Made by a program: the position numbers and the translations under genes. Below are positions 1 through 6,794 of a stretch of DNA of 37,638 nt, piece by piece (the stretch's first letter is position 1; the number at the start of each line of letters is the position of its first letter). The notes below the pieces were generated by a model. The model was not told the origin of the DNA and searched no databases. It saw only the letters and a list, made by a program, of their open reading frames with translations. This DNA comes from Nanobdellota archaeon (GTDB taxonomy: Archaea > Nanobdellota > Nanobdellia > SCGC-AAA011-G17 > GW2011-AR17), in contig JAHJRD010000056.1 of the NCBI GenBank assembly GCA_018830945.1, positions 1-37,638 on the forward strand, given 5' to 3'.

Positions 1-116
1 AATGGATGTTCTTGAACTCAAAAAATACACCTAAAGTTATACACTACACAATATTCCTCCAATGGGGCTATCTGAAGTTTCTCCGACGAAGAAATACAAA
101 AAAGCTGAAATCTAAG
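1..116. other. window edge, no confident gene
   Basis: No gene can be supported here. On the plus strand one frame opens with ATG at 3 and reads ten codons to a TAA at 33-35. The same frame then continues open for 26 more codons to a second TAA near 112-114. This could be the tail of a gene lying outside the window, or a decayed 3' end, but it is too short to judge. The convergent toxin gene on the minus strand ends at 117. Confidence 0.3.
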
Positions 117-488
117 TTAAATAAGTGCTAAAGTAGGGTTATATTTAAATTTTTTATCATAATCTTTATGATTCATAATATCCAGTATAAAACAGATTAT
201 GTCTATTTTATCCCCTTTAATTGTATAAAGCATTCTCCAAAAATTGCATAATTCAACACGCCAGAGATTATTTGCATTATAAGAAGAGGGGATTTGCTTT
301 TTTAGGATATTATCCCCGTAAAAAGGATCCTGCCTTATGAATTCCTTTTTTTGGTTTATTGACTTAAGCAATTGTATCTCTTGCGTATTAGTTTTCCCCT
401 GCTTTGCCTGATTTTCAACAGCTATAACCAACTTATTGTAAACCTCTTTTGCATCCCCCAGGAGTATTATTCGTACTGATTTATCCAT
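117..488 (-). CDS. RelE/ParE-like toxin of a type II toxin-antitoxin pair
   Basis: Predicted small RelE-superfamily toxin of about 123 residues. RelE proteins are usually ribosome-dependent mRNA endonucleases; ParE relatives poison gyrase. The C-terminal third reads as a RelE core: a Trp-Arg strand (LWRVELCNFWRMLY), a short turn, then IICFILDIMNHKDYDKKF, which matches the strand-plus-'H..YDK.F' ending common in archaeal RelE proteins. The frame is open upstream to 527, but ATG at 488 is preferred. It begins with MDKSVRIILLG, typical of the family, and a TATA-like TTTTAAAC (510-518) lies about 26 nt upstream, as expected for a leaderless mRNA. The likely antitoxin is the winged-helix gene 73 bp upstream on the same strand. 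The subfamily (RelE or ParE) cannot be decided from sequence alone. Confidence 0.72.
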   Translation of the reverse strand: MDKSVRIILLGDAKEVYNKLVIAVENQAKQGKTNTQEIQLLKSINQKKEFIRQDPFYGDNILKKQIPSSYNANNLWRVELCNFWRMLYTIKGDKIDIICFILDIMNHKDYDKKFKYNPTLALI

Positions 489-561
489 CACAGCACATTT
501 GGAATCATTGTTTAAAAGAGTTTCCAATTCAATTCTGAAAAATCTTCAATAAATCTGAAAA

Positions 562-843
562 TTATATCTCCAAGCCTTTGTTTGCCATGCTTTCCAGCTT
601 TTTTCTTTCTTCAAAAATCCACAAAATACCCTTTGTGCCTATCATAATTTTGCCGCTTGCCTGTAAATAGTCTAGTATCTCAAGTACTGTCTGGTGCATT
701 ACTTTCCTTGGGAGCATCCTTTTCAGTTCTGCAACACTCACAAGCTGGCCTGCTTTTTTCAGTGAATTTTCCACCATTACAATTGTTTTTAATGTTGGAG
801 AATGCAGTGCTTTTTCAGCCTGAATCTGTATTTGTCTTGCCAT
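562..843 (-). CDS. small winged-helix protein, probable antitoxin/regulator
   Basis: A 93-residue basic protein with a helix-turn-helix look: residues about 30-75 (LVSVAELKRMLPRKVMHQTV then ILDYLQASGKIMIG) form helix-turn-helix followed by a short beta-wing ending in GILWIFE. It is unlike the usual ribbon-helix-helix or AbrB antitoxins, but its position directly upstream of the RelE-like toxin suggests the partner or repressor. The frame runs to 936, but ATG at 843 is better. It starts MARQIQIQAEKAL and lies downstream of a TATA element (876-888) and two exact 12-bp repeats suited to autoregulation. Antitoxin function is inferred from neighbourhood; the HTH reading is moderately certain. Confidence 0.6.
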   Translation of the reverse strand: MARQIQIQAEKALHSPTLKTIVMVENSLKKAGQLVSVAELKRMLPRKVMHQTVLEILDYLQASGKIMIGTKGILWIFEERKKLESMANKGLEI

Positions 844-848
844 TTTAT

Positions 849-888
849 ATATACTTATATCTATCAGGTATATACTTATATATAAAGG
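849..888 (-). promoter_or_regulatory. promoter with two 12-bp direct repeats (operator-like)
   Basis: ATATACTTATAT occurs exactly at 849-860 and 870-881, 21 bp apart, about two helical turns. The distal copy overlaps the minus-strand TATA box (CTTTATATATAAG, 876-888) and the proximal copy lies just before ATG 843. This spacing fits two protein dimers on one DNA face, so autoregulation of the toxin-antitoxin pair is plausible. The AT-rich composition makes chance repeats easier. Confidence 0.5.
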
Positions 889-930
889 TTTCGCAAAAGC
901 ATTATAAAGAACAAAGGTGTCTTCTAACAC

Positions 931-1809
931 ATGCACGACGTAATCATAATAGGAGCAGGGCCTGCGGGCTGCACAGCGGCAATCTACGCAGCAAGGTACA
1001 AGCTTAAAACACTAGTCTTATACGCTGATTTAGGCCAGATGTCTTATGCGCATGAGGTATGGAATTATCCTGGCATTGAAAAAATAGCAGGAACAGAGCT
1101 TTCAGGAAAAATGATGCAGCAGGCAGTAAAACAGGGAGCTGAATTAAAAAATGAGGATGTTGTGCAAATAAAAAAGCAAAAAAGCGGCTTTTTAATTAGC
1201 ACAAATGCCAATAAATATGAATCAAAAGCAGTAATCCTTGCGTCTGGCTTAAAGCACAAAAAGCTAAACCTAAAAGGCGAAAAAGAATACACAGGAAAAG
1301 GAGTAAGCTACTGCGTTACCTGCGACGGCCCTTTATTCGCAGATAAAGATGTTGTTGTAATAGGCGCGTCAAACTCAGCAGTTATGGCAGCATTAATGCT
1401 AAAAGAGTATGCAAAAAGCGTTACAATATTATGCAGGAGCGAAGTAAAGGCAGACGCAGCTTCAATGGAAATAATAAAGAAAAGCAATAAGATAAAAATC
1501 ATAAATGGAGAGCCATTGGAAATAAAAGGCGAAAGGTTTGTGAAAGCAATAAAATTAAAAGACAACAAGGAGATAAAAGCAGAAGGCGTATTCGTTGAAA
1601 TTGGATTAGAGCCTTCCTTGGAGCTTGCAAAGCAGCTAAAATTAAAGCTTGAAAAGGGATACATAAAAGTTAATGCCGAACAAAACACAAATATTAAAAA
1701 TGTATTCGCAGCAGGCAACATAACAAATAGAACTTCATTAAAGCAAATAATCACAGCTGCTGCCGAAGGCGCAATAGCTGCCCAAACAGCATACAGGCAG
1801 GCAAAATGA
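931..1809 (+). CDS. trxB: thioredoxin reductase
   Basis: FAD-dependent, low-molecular-weight type thioredoxin reductase, 292 residues, cytosolic. It passes electrons from a nicotinamide cofactor through FAD and a redox disulfide to thioredoxin-like proteins. Visible features: N-terminal FAD site GAGPAG (residues 8-13); redox pair CVTC (128-131) in the usual C-x-T-CDG setting; second nucleotide-binding loop IGASNSA (144-150); C-terminal FAD motif (VFAAGNI). The basic HRRxxxR patch that normally grips the NADPH 2'-phosphate reads CRSEVKA, so cofactor preference may differ from the norm. ATTATAAAG (901-909) sits about 26 nt before the ATG, so the transcript is probably leaderless. The stop overlaps the next start in an ATGA, suggesting translational coupling. 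Confidence 0.93.
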   Translation: MHDVIIIGAGPAGCTAAIYAARYKLKTLVLYADLGQMSYAHEVWNYPGIEKIAGTELSGKMMQQAVKQGAELKNEDVVQIKKQKSGFLISTNANKYESKAVILASGLKHKKLNLKGEKEYTGKGVSYCVTCDGPLFADKDVVVIGASNSAVMAALMLKEYAKSVTILCRSEVKADAASMEIIKKSNKIKIINGEPLEIKGERFVKAIKLKDNKEIKAEGVFVEIGLEPSLELAKQLKLKLEKGYIKVNAEQNTNIKNVFAAGNITNRTSLKQIITAAAEGAIAAQTAYRQAK

Positions 1810-2126
1810 GAAACACATACTGGATGCTGGGAGTGTATGCATTTCTCATAATCTCACTTGTCTGCTTTATTATATACCCTGCAACAGCAATACTAGCAGG
1901 ATTCCTTATGGGATTTATCTCAATCTACAGGGGATTGCCTCCAGATGCAGGAACCCTTGCAATAGACTGGAGCAATTTAACATGGCAGTACTGGCAGTAT
2001 ACTTTGTTCGGAATATTCTTGCTTTCCATTCTTTTTGTAATCATAACAAGGGCTGTGCAGCGCTCAAGCAAGTTCCGCTGGATAAAGCCAAAGAATAACA
2101 AAACATTTAAACACAAGCAGTCCTAA
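1806..2126 (+). CDS. small two-helix membrane protein
   Basis: A 106-residue protein I do not recognise. It has two clear hydrophobic spans: residues about 8-40 (with LIISLVCFIIYPATAILAGF, possibly one long or re-entrant helix) and 66-84 (YTLFGIFLLSILFVIITRA). Between them is a Trp/Tyr-rich loop (LTWQYWQY), and the C-terminus is strongly basic, consistent with a cytosolic tail. It shares an ATGA overlap with trxB and is certainly co-transcribed. Whether it has a redox-related role, for example anchoring, cannot be said. Confidence 0.7.
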   Translation: MRNTYWMLGVYAFLIISLVCFIIYPATAILAGFLMGFISIYRGLPPDAGTLAIDWSNLTWQYWQYTLFGIFLLSILFVIITRAVQRSSKFRWIKPKNNKTFKHKQS

Positions 2127-2133
2127 ATTGGGC

Positions 2134-2751
2134 ATGCTTAAAGAGATAAATAAGATTAGAAAAGAAAAAGAGCATATAATTAAAAGCCGCCTTTCCGAGT
2201 TTAAATTAACATACAACAAAGGCAATAAAGAAATCTTTAAAGAGCTCTGCTTCTGCATTTTAACAGCAAACGCCTCTGCAAAAGGAGGGATAAAGGCAAT
2301 AGAAGCATTGGGCAATTTAATTTTCACAGGCTCTGAAAAAGAGATAAGCAATAAGTTACACAAATGCGGCTACCGCTTCTGGAGAAAGCGCGCAAATTAC
2401 ATTGTGGAGACAAGAAAGAGAATAGGGATAAATTTAAAATGCCATATTGAAAACAAGAACCATGAGGAATTGCGGAATTTCTTTGTAGAAAAAGCAAAAG
2501 GAATTGGCATGAAAGAGGCAAGCCATTTCTTAAGAAATATTGGCTTTAACCATTATGCAATCCTTGACAAGCACATTGTAAACTGCCTGCATGAAACAAA
2601 AGTCATTGAAAGCAATGAAAAGCCAAAAAACAAAAAGCATTATCTTGAGATAGAAGCAAAAATGAACGCTTACAGCAGGAAGGTAAAAATACCCATGGAT
2701 GAACTGGACTTAATACTTTGGAGCCATAAAACAGGCGAAATCCTGAAGTGA
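2134..2751 (+). CDS. 8-oxoguanine DNA glycosylase/AP lyase, archaeal Ogg2 type
   Basis: Base-excision repair glycosylase/lyase removing 8-oxoguanine. It belongs to the compact archaeal Ogg2 branch of the helix-hairpin-helix superfamily, whose members are about 205-210 residues, matching this protein. The core motif is intact: KGIGMKEASHFLRNIG is the helix-hairpin-helix with the Schiff-base lysine (K in MKEASH), and the catalytic aspartate follows 18 residues later in YAILDKHIV. The N-terminal helix ELCFCILTANASAKGG also fits the family. A TTG at 2128 is in frame, but ATG at 2134 (MLKEINKIR) is the more natural start. It follows the trxB pair closely and probably shares its transcript; an oxidative-damage grouping is plausible. 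Confidence 0.85.
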   Translation: MLKEINKIRKEKEHIIKSRLSEFKLTYNKGNKEIFKELCFCILTANASAKGGIKAIEALGNLIFTGSEKEISNKLHKCGYRFWRKRANYIVETRKRIGINLKCHIENKNHEELRNFFVEKAKGIGMKEASHFLRNIGFNHYAILDKHIVNCLHETKVIESNEKPKNKKHYLEIEAKMNAYSRKVKIPMDELDLILWSHKTGEILK

Positions 2752-2785
2752 AAAGTTTATAATTCCCCCAGCCCACTATTTTCTT

Positions 2786-4009
2786 ATGTTCAGGTTCAAG
2801 CACAAGCTGCCAAAGCATTCAGGCATTATTTTCCTTGTATCAACGCTTTACACACTTGTATTCGCAGTAGCCAGCCCTGTTTTTCCCCTTTTTATAAAAC
2901 AATTAGTGGGGCAGGATATGTATGTAGGGCTTGTTGTGGCATTATCGTCAGTTGAATGGATTATTTTCACAATAATGATGAGCTATTTCCTGAAAAAGAT
3001 TAAAAAAGCCCCTTTAACAAAGATAGCTCTTGCAGGATTTGCATTGTGCTATGCAATAATCCCTTTAGTCACAACATTATGGCAGTTTCTTATACTGGAT
3101 TTGTTCAGGTCATTGTTCGCAGCAGGCGCAACAGTCACGCTGGGGCTTTTCATAAGGGATGTTGCAGGAAAAAAGAACCTTGGAAAAGTGGAAGGGCTGT
3201 ATTTCACGCTCATTAATATTGCGTGGTTTGCCGGGCCTCTTGCAGGGGGATTTGTTGCAGCTATATTTTCCAAGTCTGTAACATTTTCGCTTGCAGCAAT
3301 AATAGCAGCCATTGCCTTATGCATCCTCATGGTCAGCAATGTAAAGGAAAAATCCCAGCCTGTGCAGTCTGAAGAAAGCATGATCACAAGGATAAAAGAT
3401 TTTTTCAGCACAAGAAATCTCACAATAATCTATCTGATTGCAATTGGGCTTGCAACATGGTGGACTGTGCTTTACACATACGTGCCATTGTTTATCACAG
3501 AGCATGGCTTTACAGAAAAAGCAGTGGGCATCACGCTTGCATTGTTCACAATACCGCTTATTATTTTTGACTTCATTGCAGGATGGCTGGCAGACAAGTA
3601 TGGATACAGGAGGTTCCTTGCATCTGCATTTCTCATAATGGCAATCCTGCTCATGGTGGCGGCATTCACTCAGAATGTATACTTGTTCATAGGGCTGATA
3701 GTTACAGGCTGCCTTGGAGCTGCATTTATTGAGCCGCTGCACGAGGCATACTTTTTCCATGCAGTCTCAAAAAAGTCAGAAATGCGCTTTTATCCTGTGT
3801 TCAGGACAGGCTATGAAGTTGGATATCTTATTGCGCCGTTAATATTTTCAGGCATAATGTTCCTTTCAAGCGGAAGCTTTTATGCGCTGTTCCTTGTTGC
3901 TGCATTAATGATGTTCTTCTTCTGCCTTATGGCTGTCTTGCTCAGGAAGATAAAAAAGAAAGGGGATATATCAGTCATAGTTGAAACTTCTGAAAAAGAG
4001 ATAGGCTAG
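2786..4009 (+). CDS. MFS family transporter
   Basis: A 407-residue major facilitator superfamily permease with about twelve hydrophobic segments in two six-helix halves, split by a basic central loop near residues 190-210 (VKEKSQPVQSEESMITRIKD). The second half carries the MFS signature-like GWLADKYGYRRFL (residues 266-278). The first-half equivalent is degenerate. The sequence reads like a drug- or metabolite-exporter branch, but the substrate cannot be told. It has its own promoter (GTTTATAA, 2755-2762, about 27 nt before ATG), so it is separate from the upstream genes. It lies 775 bp upstream of the aminoacyl-tRNA-synthetase-paralog operon on the same strand, which makes an export role conceivable but unproven. 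Confidence 0.85.
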   Translation: MFRFKHKLPKHSGIIFLVSTLYTLVFAVASPVFPLFIKQLVGQDMYVGLVVALSSVEWIIFTIMMSYFLKKIKKAPLTKIALAGFALCYAIIPLVTTLWQFLILDLFRSLFAAGATVTLGLFIRDVAGKKNLGKVEGLYFTLINIAWFAGPLAGGFVAAIFSKSVTFSLAAIIAAIALCILMVSNVKEKSQPVQSEESMITRIKDFFSTRNLTIIYLIAIGLATWWTVLYTYVPLFITEHGFTEKAVGITLALFTIPLIIFDFIAGWLADKYGYRRFLASAFLIMAILLMVAAFTQNVYLFIGLIVTGCLGAAFIEPLHEAYFFHAVSKKSEMRFYPVFRTGYEVGYLIAPLIFSGIMFLSSGSFYALFLVAALMMFFFCLMAVLLRKIKKKGDISVIVETSEKEIG

Positions 4010-4048
4010 AGGAAAAGCTTTAATATCAATAAGCATTACGCTAAGACC

Positions 4049-4687
4049 ATGGAGATACAGGGATTAAACATTGTGCATTTTGGGCATTCATCCTTCCTGA
4101 TAGAAGGGGATAAAAGAGTTTACATTGACCCTTATGTATTGCCTGCAGAGCCAAAAAAAGCGGATTTAATCCTTGTAACGCACGAGCACTTTGACCATTT
4201 TGACAGGGCAAAGATAAAGGAATTAATCAAGCAAGGCACTGAAGTTATCATACCGCCTGCATGCGCTTCAGGATTAGACTGCAAGTTCAGGATTATAAGG
4301 GAAGACGAGACAATTGAGCTTGATGGAATTAAAGTCACTGCAGTTCCTGCATACAATATTAACAAGTTCAGGATGGGCAATATTCCTTTTCACGCAAAAG
4401 GCGAAGGCTATGGCTATGTTATTGAGATGAATGGCGTTAAAGTGTACCATGCAGGAGACACTGATTTCATACCTGAAATGAAGAAGCTGAAAGTGGACAT
4501 TGCTTTATTGCCAATCGGAGGCACATACACAATGGGCATGAAAGAGGCTGCAGAAGCTGCAAACGCAATAAAGCCGTCTGTTGTTATCCCAATGCATTAC
4601 AATACAATGAAAGAAACAAAAGCAGAGCCTGAAGAGTTTGCAAAGCTTGTGAACAAGGCAATAAACGTGGTTATAAATCCGCAGTAA
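4049..4687 (+). CDS. UPF0173-type metal-dependent hydrolase (metallo-beta-lactamase fold)
   Basis: A 212-residue metallo-beta-lactamase-fold hydrolase of the UPF0173/UlaG-like group. Metal ligands are visible: HEHFDHFD (the HxHxDH motif near residue 45), the aspartate in YHAGDTDF (about residue 133), and a late histidine in VVIPMHYNTM. The N-terminal VHFGHSSFLIEG strand and the GYGYVIEMNGVKVYHAGDTD block are typical of the family. The physiological substrate of these archaeal enzymes is unknown; distant relatives include the L-ascorbate-6-phosphate lactonase UlaG. GCTTTAATAT (4017-4026) lies about 27 nt upstream of the ATG, so it has its own leaderless transcript. Confidence 0.85.
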   Translation: MEIQGLNIVHFGHSSFLIEGDKRVYIDPYVLPAEPKKADLILVTHEHFDHFDRAKIKELIKQGTEVIIPPACASGLDCKFRIIREDETIELDGIKVTAVPAYNINKFRMGNIPFHAKGEGYGYVIEMNGVKVYHAGDTDFIPEMKKLKVDIALLPIGGTYTMGMKEAAEAANAIKPSVVIPMHYNTMKETKAEPEEFAKLVNKAINVVINPQ

Positions 4688-4746
4688 GCTTATTCCTTTT
4701 TCAAAAGAAGAAAGTAACCATCAAGAAGGGATTAAAAATAGAAAGG

Positions 4747-4784
4747 TTTAAATAGGGGGAGGAGATCTCTCAAAACGAGGAAAA
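4747..4784 (+). promoter_or_regulatory. promoter of the synthetase-paralog operon
   Basis: TTTAAATA at 4747-4754 is preceded by purines (GAAAGG), as in an archaeal BRE-TATA pair. The expected start of transcription falls near 4775, leaving a leader of about 10 nt with a weak Shine-Dalgarno (GAGG, 4777-4780) four bases before the ATG. No other promoter was seen before 8978, so all four downstream genes probably depend on it. Confidence 0.6.
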
Positions 4785-5924
4785 ATGAAAGGCCCTTACC
4801 ATGCGAACCCGGATAAGACTGTTTCTTTTGTTGGCAATAAGATTTTTAAGGATATAGCAGATGTAGGCGCAGGGAAATTTCCTGCCGATGAAGCTTGCAA
4901 GAGAGTTAAGAGCCTTAAGAACGACCCGGCATGGGGGGCTATTGCGCGCATTAATCACAGGATTAATATAAGCGCAAACAATTATTTCGATGCAATTGGA
5001 GCTTTATTTACTGCCTTGCCATTAACTACGAGAATGATATCGTCTCCTGGCGCAGTTTATGGAAAGGAGGCAATAAGCTATACTACAGATACTTGCCCTA
5101 TAAAGATTGATTGGTTTGATTTACCTCATAAAGCCTTCCTTTCAGAATCATCCCAGATATATCTTGAGATGGCATTAATGCAGGAAGGGGTTAACCATGT
5201 TTATTCAATTTATAATTCCTTTAGAAAAGAACCAGGGGATTCTACTCATTTATCAGAATTTCATCATATTGAATATGAAGGCAAGATAAACCAAGAAGAA
5301 AATGAAAAAGCAGCATGGCTTCTGGTGCAAAACATGATTTCTGCCATACTGGGCAATAACCTAAAAGATTTGAGCTATTTTTTAAGCAGGCAGGATATTG
5401 CAGCGCTTGAAGAAATCGCCGCAGGCAAAGGTAAGCTGGAAAAAATAAGTTTTAAGGAAGCACTAAATATGTTATACCAAGATACAGGAGATACAAGATA
5501 CAATAAGTTTACCCTGGAAAATTGTTTTGGGGCATGGGAAGAAATAAGATTAACTGAGATTGTTGGTAGCGTAGTAGCAATAAAAGAATTTCCTTTGTTA
5601 GAAGTGCCATTTTACCATGCAGCTGTAAAGGGTAAGACGCCAAAAGTGGCTGATAATGCTGACTTTATCTGGCCCGGGTATAGGGAATTCATCGGAAGCG
5701 GGCAACGCGTTAAATCAAAGGCTGAACTTGAAGAAAAAGCCCGCATTTTTCAGCTTCCGAAGGATGATTACCAACCTTACATCCAGACAAGGGAACTGCC
5801 TGGTTACGCCCCTACATCGAGATTTGGCTTGGGTTGGGAAAGATTCCTCCAGGGGTTGTTAAAAATGCCGTATATATGGAGCGCCTGCCAATTTCCGAGA
5901 GTAGACACAACGCTTAAACCCTAA
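4785..5924 (+). CDS. class IIb aminoacyl-tRNA-synthetase paralog (AspRS/AsnRS core, no anticodon domain)
   Basis: A 379-residue catalytic core of the Asp/Asn/Lys synthetase class without the N-terminal OB-fold that reads the anticodon. Family marks: LSESSQIYLEM (119-129, like the usual 'QSPQLYLQ'); motif 2 FRKE with Arg147, followed by THLSEFHHIEYE (His155, Glu158); REFIGSGQR (300-308); motif 3 RFGLGWERF with Arg353; and the C-terminal 'FPR' ending at residues 370-372. The ATP-binding residues thus look intact, so amino-acid activation is likely. The Arg normally before the motif 2 'HL' is Thr. The best-known relatives of this shape are archaeal AsnRS-like asparagine synthetases (AS-AR), which lack the same domain but are usually shorter. 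It starts a tight operon with a methyltransferase, a ProRS-like paralog and an MccF-like peptidase, which argues against a plain asparagine-synthesis role. The substrate amino acid is not determined. Confidence 0.8.
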   Translation: MKGPYHANPDKTVSFVGNKIFKDIADVGAGKFPADEACKRVKSLKNDPAWGAIARINHRINISANNYFDAIGALFTALPLTTRMISSPGAVYGKEAISYTTDTCPIKIDWFDLPHKAFLSESSQIYLEMALMQEGVNHVYSIYNSFRKEPGDSTHLSEFHHIEYEGKINQEENEKAAWLLVQNMISAILGNNLKDLSYFLSRQDIAALEEIAAGKGKLEKISFKEALNMLYQDTGDTRYNKFTLENCFGAWEEIRLTEIVGSVVAIKEFPLLEVPFYHAAVKGKTPKVADNADFIWPGYREFIGSGQRVKSKAELEEKARIFQLPKDDYQPYIQTRELPGYAPTSRFGLGWERFLQGLLKMPYIWSACQFPRVDTTLKP

Positions 5925-5927
5925 AAA

Positions 5928-6794
5928 ATGAAAAAAACAATAAACAATTACGAACAGGAAGTAAAGGACTATTTTGCAAAAAAGGCATGCTTTTATGATG
6001 ATGTTGAAAAACAGGAATATTGGCGGCTTTCGGATAAGGTTCTCTGGTCTCTTTTGAAAGAACGGCTGGATAGGTTCCCTTCTGGTTTTAGATTTTTGGA
6101 TGCTGGCGGCGGAACAGGCAGATGGTCAAAAAAGATCCTCGAGAATTATCCTTTGTGCAATGGAATCCTCATTGATTTTTCAAAAGAGATGCTTGCTCAG
6201 GCAAAAAATAAAAATCAATATGGGAAAAGATGGACTATAAAGAGGGGGAATATCTATGATCTGAAATATATCAAAGCAGAAACAGTTGATATTGTGATAA
6301 ATACGCACAACGTACTTGGGTTCGTTAAGAATACTATGCAAGCCCTCTTAGAGATGAAAAGGGTTTTAAAAAATAATGGTTTGCTGGTCTCTGTTATCCC
6401 AAATAAATATCATGGCATATATTTTAATCTCCTGCTTGGCAATTTGGAAGGGGCAGAGTCTATAAAAAATAATTCCGGAGGAAAATTTGTGGAGGATATG
6501 CCTGAGATTCATATGTTCTCTCCAGCCTCAATAAAAGCTATGTATAAGGAAGCGGGTTTCGGCAATATAGTATGTTGGGGATTTCCTATATGCATATATC
6601 CGGGTTATAATGAAACAAGAGAAAAGGGGAATAGCATTCAGGCTGAAAAAAGCATTGCGGGCAGAATGGAACAAGTATTTAATATAGAAAATAGCTTGAT
6701 AAGGGATGAAGCATTGGCTGCGCGCGGAAATAATTTATTTGTTGTGGGCTACAAGCAAATGAAACAAAAATCGATAGTAAGGGCGGGAAGATGA
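5928..6794 (+). CDS. class I SAM-dependent methyltransferase
   Basis: A 288-residue Rossmann-fold methyltransferase. Motif I is FLDAGGGTGRW (residues 56-66) for SAM binding; the acidic end of strand 2 is ILIDFSKEML; the motif IV region is VDIVINTHNVLGF; and the post-motif strand is RVLKNNGLLVSVIPNKYHG. The sequence resembles small-molecule C/N/O-methyltransferases of the type 11 family, but the substrate is unknown. It begins 3 nt after the synthetase paralog's stop and overlaps the next gene by ATGA, so the genes are co-translated. SAM enzymes can also transfer 3-amino-3-carboxypropyl groups, as MccD does in the microcin C pathway, so the chemistry should not be assumed to be methyl transfer. 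The C-terminus (about 220-288) is less conserved and may be substrate-specific. Confidence 0.8.
   Translation: MKKTINNYEQEVKDYFAKKACFYDDVEKQEYWRLSDKVLWSLLKERLDRFPSGFRFLDAGGGTGRWSKKILENYPLCNGILIDFSKEMLAQAKNKNQYGKRWTIKRGNIYDLKYIKAETVDIVINTHNVLGFVKNTMQALLEMKRVLKNNGLLVSVIPNKYHGIYFNLLLGNLEGAESIKNNSGGKFVEDMPEIHMFSPASIKAMYKEAGFGNIVCWGFPICIYPGYNETREKGNSIQAEKSIAGRMEQVFNIENSLIRDEALAARGNNLFVVGYKQMKQKSIVRAGR

Noticed and set aside
849-881. start of a CRISPR array
   Set aside because: Only two 12-bp AT-rich copies with a 9-bp gap, overlapping a promoter; no further units.
3317-3760. 147-codon Cys-rich minus-strand frame within the MFS gene
   Set aside because: The many cysteines come from reverse-reading GCA/TGC-rich transmembrane codons; no TATA box, no motif, and full overlap with a clear transporter.
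4785-5924. housekeeping AspRS or AsnRS
   Set aside because: No OB-fold anticodon domain at the N-terminus, and it sits in an operon with another synthetase paralog and an MccF-like peptidase; a paralog or asparagine-synthetase-like enzyme fits better.
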